A DNA stretch of 64,000 bases, from positions 8,273,943 through 8,337,942 of the forward strand of contig CM039140.1 of NCBI GenBank assembly GCA_022036555.1, written 5' to 3'. Of the stretch, positions 1 to 10,080 are shown one piece after another. The stretch comes from Microstegium vimineum. Lineage: Eukaryota > Streptophyta > Magnoliopsida > Poales > Poaceae. A program made the position numbers and the translations under genes. The first letter of the stretch is position 1; each line of letters starts with the position of its first letter. Below the pieces are notes generated by a model. It was not told the DNA's origin. It made no database searches and saw nothing but the letters and a program-made list of their open reading frames with translations.

Positions 1-170
1 TATACAGTCCCACTTCCCCATGATAGAAGGGAATAACTAAATGGAAGGGATAGGGAAAAAAACAAAAAATAATGCAAAAAAATAGGAAAGAAGAAAAAAC
101 AAAGGGTATTATGGATTTTTTATCCTCCTTACGTAACGACTCATTAAAACACATTCAGTTCAATCGGTAA

Positions 171-824
171 TAGCATCTCCAACAACTCTTTAAAATAAGT
201 TACTATTCTTATAACTTTACCAAAATCATAAAATTTACTCTCCAACAACATGGTTAAACCAACTTGCTATTTATTCCAAGTTTATATTCAGCGGTGTCGC
301 GCGGGGGATGGTGTCGCCCGCCCCCGTGATTTTTTTTTCTTCTGCCAGTTTTTTTTTTCTTTTTTTCTCCCCCAAGATTTTTCTCCCGCGAGTTTTTTAC
401 CCGCGAATTTTCCCCGCGAGTGTTTTTCTTCCGCGACTTTTTTCCTTTTCCTTTTTCCTGTGAGCTTTTTTCTTTTTCCCGCGAGTTTTTTTTCTTCCGC
501 AACTTTTTTCCTTTTTCTTTTTTTCCACGAGTTTTTTTCTTTTTTTTTCCTTTTTCTTTTTTCTTTTTTCCCGCTAGATTTTTCTTCCGCGAGTTTTTTT
601 TTTTTTTTTTTCTCGAGAGTTTTTTTCTTCCGTGAGTTTTTTTTTTTTTTCCCGCGAGTTTTTTTCTTCCGCGAGTTTTCCTCAGTGGGCCTTCTTTTGT
701 TAAGTTTGACAAGTTGGAATACCAAATTATTAGAGAGACGGTTTTTTTTCACTTACCAAATATTTTAGCAACTTGAAAACAACATGATTTGACAAACAAT
801 TTTAAGGAGTTATTGGAGATGCTA
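171..824. mobile_element. Terminal-inverted-repeat element, PIF/Harbinger (Tourist)-like
   Basis: The left end (171-196, tagcatctccaacaactctt...) and right end (799-824) are inverted repeats of about 26 bp with about three mismatches. They are flanked by the trinucleotide TAA on both sides (168-170 and 825-827). A 3-bp TAA/TTA duplication is what PIF/Harbinger-type MITEs make, so the class is inferred from that. No transposase is present. The core is an unusual long pyrimidine tract, listed separately. Confidence 0.65.
321..700 (+). repeat. Polypyrimidine low-complexity tract
   Basis: About 380 bases are almost purely C and T on the plus strand, built of T-runs punctuated by a loosely repeated 'ttcttccgcgag' motif. 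Open frames across it (for example Phe/Ser-rich forwards and Lys/Arg-rich backwards) are products of composition, not genes. The tract lies wholly inside the TIR element at 171-824. Confidence 0.85.
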
Positions 825-827
825 TAA

Positions 828-1720
828 AGCTATTTTTTTAAGCCAAAACCAAAAAAGGCTGATTCACCCGTGCGCTAGTGCATATGACCTATTTTTTTCT
901 TTGCGGTGAAAGAAGCATTATATTATATAATATTTAGGTACATCAATCTATTACAAGCACTCTAGATTATACTAGATGTATCTAGAAACTTATTTCATTT
1001 AAATTATACTTACACCGTGAAAAGCTCCAAATCTCAAAACTGAATTTTTTTAACCGTTCAGGCAAATACTCGGCAACAACAATCCTAAGAACAGATGGCC
1101 AACGAATGACGGCTAACATCGTTGTAGGCAGAGTTGAGAAAAACTTATTTTTTTTTTTTTGTCTTTCTTCTTTTTTCTGCCACCAAATAATAAAAAAAGA
1201 CGGATCTAAACTTATTCTTCCAAGTCCTTTATTGTGGCTAGATCCAACCGAAAAAATGGAAAAGAGACCGGATAAAATTATTCCATGGTAACGACATCTT
1301 CTCTGCCTTGATGTCGCCATTCAGAAATAAAGGTCTCCATGTTGTTGTGGCTGATGAAGTTGATGACGTCCTCATCTCCAATAGATCCGCCATGGAGAAG
1401 ATTTTTTCCACTCTGCCCTCTTGCCGTCGACGGAAAGGAGCACGAGCAAAAGATAAATTCCCAATACCAAAAAACTTGGCAGGGGAAACTCTAAACCCTA
1501 AAAACTCAATCTAATAGAAAACTTATTAAAAAAACGTTGGATCCCACACTCTTCTTCCTTCGATAAGATACCGGAGGGGAAGAGAGGGGTATCAATAGAG
1601 AAGAGATGAAGAGAGCCGAGGTGGCAGCGCTGGGGGGGCCTAGAAGCGGTGACCATTGCATACGATCTGTTGCAATTGGAAGACTAAGGTGATTTATGCA
1701 CAAAGTCGTTTTTTACAAGT
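828..1720. other. Unassigned intergenic sequence
   Basis: No convincing gene was seen. Short open frames lack recognisable domains. A GC-richer patch around 1290-1660 could be a captured gene fragment, but nothing identifies it. Confidence 0.4.
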
Positions 1721-1730
1721 ATAATATATA

Positions 1731-1782
<52 letters not shown>
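1721..1782. repeat. (AT)n microsatellite
   Basis: About 60 bp of nearly uninterrupted TA dinucleotides. Confidence 0.95.
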
Positions 1783-1783
<1 letters not shown>

Positions 1784-1796
1784 CACAACAGTAGTT

Positions 1797-2001
1797 CATT
1801 CAAGTAATATCCTTCATGTGGTATCTCACAAGTGATATCCTACAAGTTTACAAGTGATCCTCCAACTTTAAGTGATCAAATCAAAAGTTCTCTTACTTGC
1901 AAAGATTATTTAGATGATAAATTGATTTGGCTATAGAGGAGTTGTTCCATTCAATGATATTGAGGTCAATGATCCTACACGTAGTGTCATTCCAATAAAA
2001 G
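1797..2001 (+). repeat. Relic of the E2-type gag-only LTR element (3' noncoding part)
   Basis: This stretch aligns by eye with 37003-37197 inside element E2, sharing runs such as 'gtgatatcctacaagtttac' and 'tttaagtgatcaaatcaa', with roughly 80% identity overall. It is therefore a second, older and truncated copy of the same family. No LTR was found beside it. Confidence 0.75.
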
Positions 2002-2720
2002 GTCCTCAAAAGAAGAACCAAATTACAAATAAGTCCTGCTTGAGGATAGCAGCTGCTGCAAATGGCGATGGTGAAGACAGAACCGCCGGAGGGAGGTCGC
2101 AGAGGCGTCGAGGACGCATGCACCCGGGTGGAAGACCTCGCAAAGCGCAGGTTGAAGTTGGGACGGAAGCGCTTGTGTTGAATGAGCACGCCGCACCTGA
2201 CAGATGCAGTTGAAAAACTCGCCGGCGATTGAAGAAGCTCAGGCCCGGATCCCAGGTGAAGGCAGCGTAGTCGAACCACCACCAGCAGAGGAGTAAGCCA
2301 TGCGAAAGCAGGGAGCACCAGTAGCACGCGACTGTTGTGAAGAGACAGATACAGGCGGCGTACGTAGTGGAGCGAAGGGGAACAGATCTCAGCGGTGGAG
2401 GTGGAAACAGGGGAGATGGTGGAGAGATCTGCAGTCGGTGGAGGCTCTGCTCGGGACGGGAAAGAAACTGAGACGCAGCTTCAGTCCAGCACGAAGCCAG
2501 ATCGAGAAGCACAATCAACAGATCGACCCCAAATCCGTGCAAATCGAGGGCGGAGGCGAGGAATCTCAAGCAGCCAGTGGAGAAGAGCGGAGATGGGACT
2601 GCTTGAGATGGTGGATTTATTCTATTTGCACATAACCTTGGTAGCGAGGTCGACGGCGAGGCAGTTGCCAAGGAAGAACCCGACCGACGACGGCGGCGAT
2701 AGCAAGCATCAGGCAGGACA
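2002..2720. other. GC-rich unassigned segment, possible gene fragment
   Basis: The segment is GC-rich and has overlapping open frames on both strands, the longest being 257 codons on the minus strand (2006-2779). No known domain could be recognised. The minus-strand frame near 2625-2715 has a hydrophobic, protein-like stretch ending in a stop, so a captured exon fragment is possible, but this is not established. Confidence 0.25.
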
Positions 2721-2722
2721 TA

Positions 2723-2958
2723 CTCCCTTCGTTTCAATTTATAATTCGTTTGACTTTTTTTGACCCCAACTTTGACCACTCGTCTTATTCAAAAAATTTG
2801 TGGAAATATAGTCAAATTTAAGTTATTCATATAGACTATTCATTAAATAAGTAAGTCACACCAAAAGAAATGATATTTTACATAAAAATTTGAATAAGAC
2901 GAGTAGTCAAACTTTGGTTGAAAAAGTCAAACGAACTATAATTTAAAAACTGATTAAG
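2723..2958. mobile_element. Stowaway-like MITE
   Basis: It begins 'ctcccttcgtttcaattta', close to the Stowaway consensus end. Internal arms are complementary: 'aattcgtttgactttt' near 2745 pairs with 'aaaagtcaaacgaact' near 2922. TA flanks both ends (2721-2722 and 2959-2960). The outermost right end is decayed. Confidence 0.75.
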
Positions 2959-2960
2959 TA

Positions 2961-3282
2961 CCATGAAAGGCAACAGCCATGAAGGCAAGCTACATGCTCT
3001 AAATACTAACTAGAACCTACTCGGAGGAGGGCCCCCCCACTCCCGGCCCGCTCCGGGACGGAGAAGGCTAGTTACTATGACGCAACAAGAAGCAACTTGT
3101 ACTTTTTATTCGCCGCTATGCCCTACATGCTAGTTATTTTTTTTATATTTGACTAGATTTATAAGAAAATAGCAATATTTATATCTCCAAATAAGTTTAT
3201 TATAAAAATAAATTTAACGATATATCTAATAATATTATTATGTACTATAAATATTAATATTATTAATAGTTTTCTTGTATAG
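2961..3282. other. AT-rich intergenic sequence
   Basis: No gene or element end was recognised here. Confidence 0.4.
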
Positions 3283-3404
3283 TTGCACTACTAGAGAACA
3301 TGCCTTTGATAGATGTCTAAACTAAGCTTTAGTCTCAGAAATTTTTATGTTCGAGACTAATAGATTTTTAGTCCTGTTTGGTAAACCCCAGGGAATTCAA
3401 AACC

Positions 3405-3930
3405 GTTCGGTTACAACGGTAACCGCTCGGTAACCGACGAACCGGTCGGGACCGGTTCGGTTTCGGTACCGGTTTGAATTCAAATTTCAAATTTGAATTT
3501 TTTTTAAAAAAAAATTCTGAAAAAATTCCTAAAAATATTTCACGATTTATAGAGTCCAATGGTGTAAAAAAATTTTAAATTGGAGTTCGTTTGCTATTTT
3601 TTTGGACGTGTTTAAGCTTGAAAAAAAAGAAAAAGGAAAAAAACCGTGAGGCCCGTTAAGGGCCCATGCGGCCCATTGTCTCCTGCCGCCTCCTATTTAA
3701 GCCGCTGTCGGCCGGGGTGGGGGGGCTGTCTCCGCGCCCGCCCCCTCCTCTTCCGCCCCCGCGCCGCCCGCAACCGACCGCGCCCCTCGGTAACCGACCG
3801 GACGGCGGCGGTTACCGAGAGATTTGGTCGGTAAACCGACCAGCCCCGCCACGCGCCCTCCCCCCCGGCGGTTACCGACCGGACGCGGCGGTTACCGACC
3901 CCCCGGAGCGGTTACCGAGCGGGTCGTTCG
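3405..3930. repeat. hAT left subterminal GGTTACC/GGTAACC repeat zone
   Basis: The heptamer ggtaacc or ggttacc, usually inside 'cggttaccg', recurs many times at 3415-3445 and 3785-3930. The same motif fills the right subterminal zone at 8155-8345. In hAT elements such repeated subterminal motifs are commonly transposase binding sites; that role is inferred here. Confidence 0.7.
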
Positions 3931-4039
3931 GTAAGTCCTTTTTTTTTTTTTTTTCATTTCTTTGCATTTGTAGTTGCTTTAGTTGTAGGATTTAATTCTA
4001 ATATGTAGTATTGATGGAGTATATGATGTAAAAAGTATT

Positions 4040-4195
4040 TATTGTAAGATTTAGGTAGGATTTGACTTAGGGTTTAGGTAGGAGTTAGGTTTATTTGGTT
4101 TAGGATTTAGGATTTGCGGTAGGATTTGCTTTAGGATGCATGTAGGATTTAGGATTTAGGATTTTATTGATATAGGATTTAGGATTTAGTACGGG
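4040..4195 (+). repeat. Degenerate TTTAGGA tandem-like repeat
   Basis: Irregular repeats of 'taggattt' or 'ttaggattt' occur, including one 'ttagggtttagg' stretch resembling plant telomere repeat. They lie in the hAT 5' region ahead of the transposase reading frame. Confidence 0.6.
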
Positions 4196-4498
4196 TCCAT
4201 ATTGACACATGATGTAATTCTCATAAAATATGTTAAGGAAACAAAAGGTGCATCCTTGGAAACTATTTTTTATAATAAATATAGTACTCGCTCCGTCCTA
4301 AAGATGATATTATTCTTAAATAGTGCTGAATCAAATAGTCTTAAATTTAGCTGAGTTTATATACTAAGATTTTAGTATTTAGTATAGTAAATAAGTAACA
4401 TTAGATTCTTTATAAAATATATTTGTTGTATTGCTATATATTTGCGGTATGATTTGATGCATGTGTTGGATTTTTTGTGTTGTCCTTTGTGCAGGAAG

Positions 4499-7400
4499 AT
4501 GCCGAGAGACCGCAGAGACGTGGTATGGGAGCATGGTGAGAATCTTGCTCCCGGTTGGAAATGCAACTAGTGTCTTAAACAAAAAGCCGGGGGTGGAGCT
4601 TCCCGGTTGAAGCAGCATTTGGCTGCGCGCGGGACGGAGGTGATCCACTGCACCAAGGTGCCCAGAGACGTCCGGGAGTACTTTCAGCAGGAGATCGACA
4701 GAACTAGGCAGGCAGCTAGTGACCGCACTCGTCAGAGGGTTGCACGAGAGGCTGCTGCAACGGAGGGCAACCACCCCCTTGGCGATGACGAGTACGAGGC
4801 TCAATTGCGGAAAGCCCTGAATCAGTCCAGAGCAGAATATGAGTACCAGGAGGGGGTGCAGCGGAGAGGAGGCGCTTACAAGCGTGGAGGTGGCAGTGGT
4901 AGTGGTACTGCTTCGCAGGGGGGCAATCCTTTGCAGAGGATGTTTCGGAGGTCTAGTTCACAGAGGCAGACCCCTGCGGTGGTGGAGGACTACAACTTGG
5001 CAGCGGGTACGAGGGGTGGACTCTAGCAGACCCGGATTGATACAGGGGCATGGACGCAGAGGGGAAGGAACGCGAAGGACGCAATTGGGAAAGCTTGGGG
5101 AAAGTTTTTCCATACTGCAGGAATCCTCGGGAAACAGGCAGACAATCCGTACTTTGTTAGTGCGGTCAGGGAGACGCAGAAGTGGGGTAAGTACATATAC
5201 TTGGAGACTTCAATTCATTACGTATATTTCTCTATTCTCATGATTCGCTTACGATTGCAGGTGAAGGGATCGCGTCGCCCAGTGGAAAGGATATAGACGG
5301 GAAGTACCTCGATCATTATGAGAAGGACCTGCAGGTGCGGTACGCAAAGTTTCAGGAGGAGTGGCCCGTGTTTGAGGTCACGTTGATGTGTGATTCGTGG
5401 ACGGGCCCGACAAGAATGAACGTCATCAATTTTTTGATATATTGCAATGGCGTCATGTGGTTCCACAAGTCAGTTGATGCGACGGGCAGGAGCCAAGATT
5501 CGTCTTATTTGCTGGGGGTACGTACAAAATATTATGCCAATTCACATGCACTATGTTTTCTCGGGTCCACTAAATGTTGTGCCTACTTGTGTAGCTGATT
5601 CGCAAGGTGGTTGAGGAGATAGGTGCTGAGCATGTCGTGCATATCGTCACGGACAACGACGCCAACTTCAAGAGAGCATGCCAAGATTGAACGATGAGTA
5701 CAAGCATATTGTTTGGACACCTTGCCTTGCACACACCATCAACCTGATGCTGAAGGACATTGGTAAAAGGTCGGAGCATGCAGTTATGATCTCAACATGC
5801 AAGCGAATTTCAGCTTGGCTGCACAACCATGGCCAGTTGAATGCAATGATGAGGGCAGCCATTGGTGGTGAGTTGGTCAAATGGAATGCCACTAGGTTTG
5901 GGACCAACTACTGTTCATGGAGAGCTTCCATCGGAAGCGTGATCGTTTTATGCAGTGGATGGGATCTTCCGAGTTCTTGCATAGCAGGTGGGGAAAATCC
6001 GAGGAAGGTCACTATGCTCACGCAAGGCTATCTAGCATACAGTGGTGGGACACACTCAAATACATCATCGATTCAGTGGCACCAATTTACAGGTTCCTTC
6101 GGTTCGCTGATCAGGATAGGCGACCTAACCTGTGTGAGGTTGTCTACAACTTCCAAGAGTGCAAAACCGAGATGGAGAAGTTCTTTGGAACAAATGTGTC
6201 AACATGGCATGAGTACAAGGCTATCATGGAAGCCAGGATTACGGACGTGTACCAAGGCACGCATGTGGGCCCAGGTGCGATCACAACCATTGTTAAAATA
6301 GCCGTCTCTACATATTGAGTATTTACCATTTGCTAATTTGTCGTGCATCGTATGTTGCAGCTGCTGTCCTCAACCCAAGGCTTGTATACCGTTTCAATCC
6401 AACCCCGCAAATGTTTGCTGGCCTCAAGGAAGCATTTGGGAAAATGACGGATGTGCACTCCGCTATCTTGGCATTACAGGAGGCAGAATCATTCCGCAAA
6501 CACCTTGGGGAGTTTGGCAGCGAGCTGGCCATTAAAATGGCCTCGGACCCCCAAACAACCCCATGTAAGAGTACTTTTGAACTTATTTTTTTGTCTTTTT
6601 CAGCGCGTACCTAACATAATGGGTTCCACTTGCAGCTCAATGGTGGATGTTGTTCGGCAGGAGCACTCCAAATCTGCAAAAACTTGCGCTGAGGGTTGTT
6701 GCACAGTGTGTATCCTCCAGTGGATGCGAGCGCAACTGGAGTACATTTGCTTTGCTGCACACGAAGGTTCGGAATCGCTTGTCCCACAAAAAACTGAACA
6801 AGCTAGTGTATGTGAACTACAACCTTCGGCTGCGACTCGCGGATGCATCCGGACCACCTAGGCGTGTGGAAGAAGACTTCATTGACCAGTTCACGCAGAT
6901 GTCCTTTTACGAATGGGATAATCCGGTTCGAGACTGGATGGAGTATGGCAGATCCAACCAGGCTCCAGTACTCGACGAAGAGGATGAAGAAACGGACATC
7001 CCTCTTCCGTCCCATATCGTGAGGTACGTTCATGTACTTTGTTAGCCACTGACGAACCATACTTTTAATAATATGATTCATTATTTGTGATGACAGCGAC
7101 CAAGTGGACCCCGACGATCTTGGGCCCATCAGTGATTGGGCCCGTAGACATGTGGGTGACACACATCTTGGGAAAAGAAAATACCAGACGGGACCTAGCC
7201 AGAAAAAAAGGGGAAGCAAGTGCAACAACCTGTCGCCAGCGATGATTCGACAGATGATGGCGAGGAGGGTGAGCAAAGTCCACGGTACCAGGAGTCCGAT
7301 GACAGCAGCTCAGCAACTGACAGTAGAGACGGTCATAGTGGTGACGATGACCCTGGAGTTGCTGTTGTTGTTGGTGGTGATGTGGCTGGGGATTCTGCAG

Positions 7401-7890
7401 ATGGTGATGGTGGTAGTGGTGCTAGTGATGCTGGTGGACTTCATTTCACAGGTATGGATTGTTACAGTCATTTTTTTAATGTCTATGCCTATTCACTAGT
7501 ACTAATTATGGTCGGCTGCAGGCGAGACGGACTTCACACATGCTACTCAGGACCGCGACCATGGGCAGCCGGAATCGCAGAGGAGAGCGTACGACCCGAC
7601 GGACTGCTACGACACGCCACAGTACTCCTCTTCCTCGTACAGTGATACATCGTACGGTGGTGGTTATACCTACCCCGTTCCTGACATCAGCACGCAGCCG
7701 GCCACTAGATGGGTCTACGAATGGCAAGACCCGGATTTCTACAACATGTTAGTGCAGGAATGGGAGACCACAGCTCATTGGACGGGCCAATCATGGATAG
7801 AGTACAAGGTCGGGCTACAGTCGCGCGGTATCGCTCTAATGTCCACCGCGGAGTATGAGGGAGGGTGCCGAAACGGGATCTTCCCTTAGA
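4499..7890 (+). pseudogene. hAT-family transposase pseudogene
   Basis: The order of domains is a BED zinc finger (4499-4680; WKCN, then SRLKQHLAARG), a DUF659 transposase core (5261-5760; CDSWTGPTRMNVINFLIYCNG, and TPCLAHTINLMLKDIGK), and the C-terminal hAT dimerisation region (6640-6860; SSSGCERNWSTF). An acidic tail ends near 7890. Plausible introns lie at 5187-5260, 5518-5594, near 6300-6359, 6565-6634, and from about 7025. Several breaks are visible: an in-frame TAG falls between the two BED-finger cysteines (near 4568), another TAG lies at 5024-5026, and frame changes occur near 5685 and near 5911. The gene should therefore not make active transposase. Intron borders are by eye. Confidence 0.85.
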
Positions 7891-8154
7891 TGCGACGCCA
7901 GTGAGTAGTGACCATGATGTTCGCATGTCTACGGCACGAGGTATTTCCATGGACAATTTGTTCTTGTTGCAACGGTGAACTACGTTATTTCCGTCGTGAA
8001 TTTGTGGCTAGTGCATCACTATGATATTATTGTGGGGTTGGCCATTTGTATCACACTATTTTACATGAATTGTGTGTTCTATTTACATCATTATGCACAA
8101 AGGTCATGCAAAAAAATTGATTTTTTCAAGAAAAAAAATAAAAAAGACACCCGG

Positions 8155-8345
8155 CGGTTTGGACCGGTTACCGTTCAAACCGGTCGGTAACCGGCCCTAA
8201 CCGACCGGTTACCGGTCCAAAACCGATTGCACTGCGGGGTTTGAATTCAAAATTCAAACCGTTCGGTTTGGACCGGTAACCGGTCAAACCGACCGGTAAC
8301 CGCCCGACCGGCCCCCCGGCGGTTACCGGATCCAGTTCGGTTTTG
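8155..8345. repeat. hAT right subterminal GGTTACC/GGTAACC repeat zone
   Basis: At least seven copies of ggttacc or ggtaacc occur in under 200 bp, mostly within palindrome-like 'accggttaccggt' contexts. It mirrors the left zone of the same element. Confidence 0.7.
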
Positions 8346-8823
8346 AAAACCCTGGTAACACCTACCGAGACTAAAGTGTTTCCTATAGTCCCGGTTGGTG
8401 TTCCCAACCGGGAGTAAAGGTCCCTTGATGGATGGTTCAAAAGTGAAGGATCCAATTTATTGTCAAATGTATTGTGTAGGTGGGGTGGTAAGCTACACGT
8501 GAGGCTATGAATGAGATCCCGGGTTCAAATCTTGTGGGGCACAACTGTGATGGAGACATTATTTTTTTTCTATAGTAGTGTTGGTCAAAGTATTTCTTAA
8601 AAAATAACAACAATAGATAAAAAATGGAAAGAGTATATAGTATCTTAGACTCCAAATCTAACTTCTCCAATCCCTATACAATAGTCATGCGCACATATAG
8701 GACAAAATAAACATTGACCCCCCGTTTCCTATTGTATAGACATCTCGTCGACTTTGCTCATATTTAGCCCATGATGGTTACAAGCCCTAGTAGTTTAGAA
8801 ACTATGTAAACATAATGTATGAG

Positions 8824-10064
8824 TGTCGGTATTTAGAAACTACCAACGAGTAAATTTGTACGCGTGTCGGGTTCCGAATGGTGAGACAAAGAGACAAGAG
8901 GCTTATACTGGTTCGGGCAAGAAATCCCTACGTTCAGTGTGTAGCTGCTCGTGTTCCTTATCTCTGCTTGGAGGGGGTTTACAAGCTGGTCGAGAGAGGG
9001 GTATGAGCCCAAGTCTCTGCGTGCGTCGGTGAGTGAGTGTGTTCTAGCTCTATCGCTTTGTGTTCGATGTCCGTCGTTGTCCCCCTCGCCCTTCTTTTAT
9101 AGTAGCAAGGAGGTCAAGTGAGTTACAAGTGTGTGCCGCAGGGAATCTACCTGGGAGGCGGTGCCTTATCCTTGCCTTCTCCCAGAAGGATGAGGAGTAC
9201 TCATAATACTATATTCCTATTGTCCATGTACTTGGTCGGAGACTGGGTGTTGTGTCGGCCCCTCGTCGCACCGCCGGAGAATACCGGGGGGTCCGGTTAA
9301 GCCCGTAGCAGGATAGAGGCATGGTTGTCTATTGTTCCGTTGGCTAGTATAACGTTGTACCTTCCTCCAATTCTTTTGTGTACGGCGAGATTCCTCCACG
9401 CTTGGCCAATGGACTCCGTTATTCAGAGGGCCCCCTGTACCCGTCGTACCTTCGTTCGATGAGCTCCTGTAGGGGCCGGGGATGTGTGAGGCTGACTCCG
9501 CTTCGCGGGAGGCATGATTCCTACCTGTCCAGGAGCCTTGCTTCGTCCCATCCCGATTGGGGAACTCGACATGTCTTCGTTCGGGTAGGAGCCGGGGTGT
9601 TATCCTGAGCCCCGGATTATACGGGCATACGATTCTACGTGGTCTTGTACCTCCGTTTTTATCTTATAGAGAGTGCATCGTCGGCAGCTACGAACTCATG
9701 ACCCCTCCCTTCGTATAGGGGTAAAGAGGTCTTTCCTCTACTGTTGACGTGCCTCCTGGAGCCAACGACCTCACCGTGAAGACCCAGATTGGTTTAAGCT
9801 GGACAATGCCGACGCGGATGGAGGTGTGGGCATGTCTTCTCGGGCGACGGGATCGCCTTCCCTGGGACGTCGAACGAGGCGGAGTCACGTCTGCCCAGGG
9901 CACGTCTGCCTGGGGCGCACCAGCCTTCGTGGGCCGGCTAGACGGCGATCCCGCGCCCCTCCCCCCATGGGCCTATGGGCCGTGGCGGTTTAGCTTTGAT
10001 GGGCTTCTTTTCATAGAGTTGTTGATTATTTTTGAAAGTTTACCATTAAATTAGGTATCCGACA
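8824..10064 (-). repeat. E1 3' LTR
   Basis: This LTR is 1,241 bp and pairs with 41693-42949 over its full length. On the minus strand it contains a TATA-like ctataaaag (complement of 9094-9102) followed by a pyrimidine-rich leader. Open frames inside it are not genes. Confidence 0.95.
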
Positions 10065-10080
10065 GTAGCCCCCGAGCCTT
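10065..10080 (-). other. E1 polypurine tract
   Basis: On the minus strand the sequence next to the 3' LTR is ggctcgggggctac, a purine-rich run fitting a plus-strand primer. Near-identical copies occur at 10182-10195, 10552-10562 and 13077-13087. Confidence 0.7.

Larger units (their letters stand above)
3389..8354 (+). mobile_element. hAT element nested in the CACTA element
   Basis: The ends are CAGGGaattcaaaaccg (3389) and cggttttgaaaaCCCTG (to 8354), imperfect inverted repeats of the hAT type. The flanking 8-mers gtaaaccc (3381-3388) and gtaacacc (8355-8362) match at 6 of 8 positions, consistent with a decayed 8-bp duplication. The interior encodes a recognisable hAT transposase (4499-7890). 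Both subterminal zones carry dense GGTAACC/GGTTACC repeats. Confidence 0.85.
3286..8580. mobile_element. CACTA (EnSpm) non-autonomous element, interrupted by a hAT element
   Basis: The left end reads CACTACTAGAGAA at 3286 and the right end reads ttctatagtagtg to 8580, which are inverted repeats. Both sides carry the 3-bp duplication TTG (3283-3285 and 8581-8583), as CACTA elements make. Without the hAT insertion the element is only about 0.3 kb (3286-3380 plus 8363-8580). Its interior contains 'tagtcccggttggtgtt' near 8385, a sequence typical of a widespread grass CACTA MITE group. No CACTA transposase is present. Confidence 0.8.

Noticed and set aside
250..768. Long overlapping open frames on both strands
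   Set aside because: They are produced by the polypyrimidine tract (Phe/Ser one way, Lys/Arg the other) and have no domain.
2006..2779. 257-codon minus-strand frame as a host gene
   Set aside because: No domain was recognised, it overlaps a MITE, and a different frame fits equally well; kept only as an unassigned GC-rich segment.
4040..4195. Interstitial telomere repeat
   Set aside because: Only one short stretch approaches TTTAGGG; most units are TTTAGGA and irregular.
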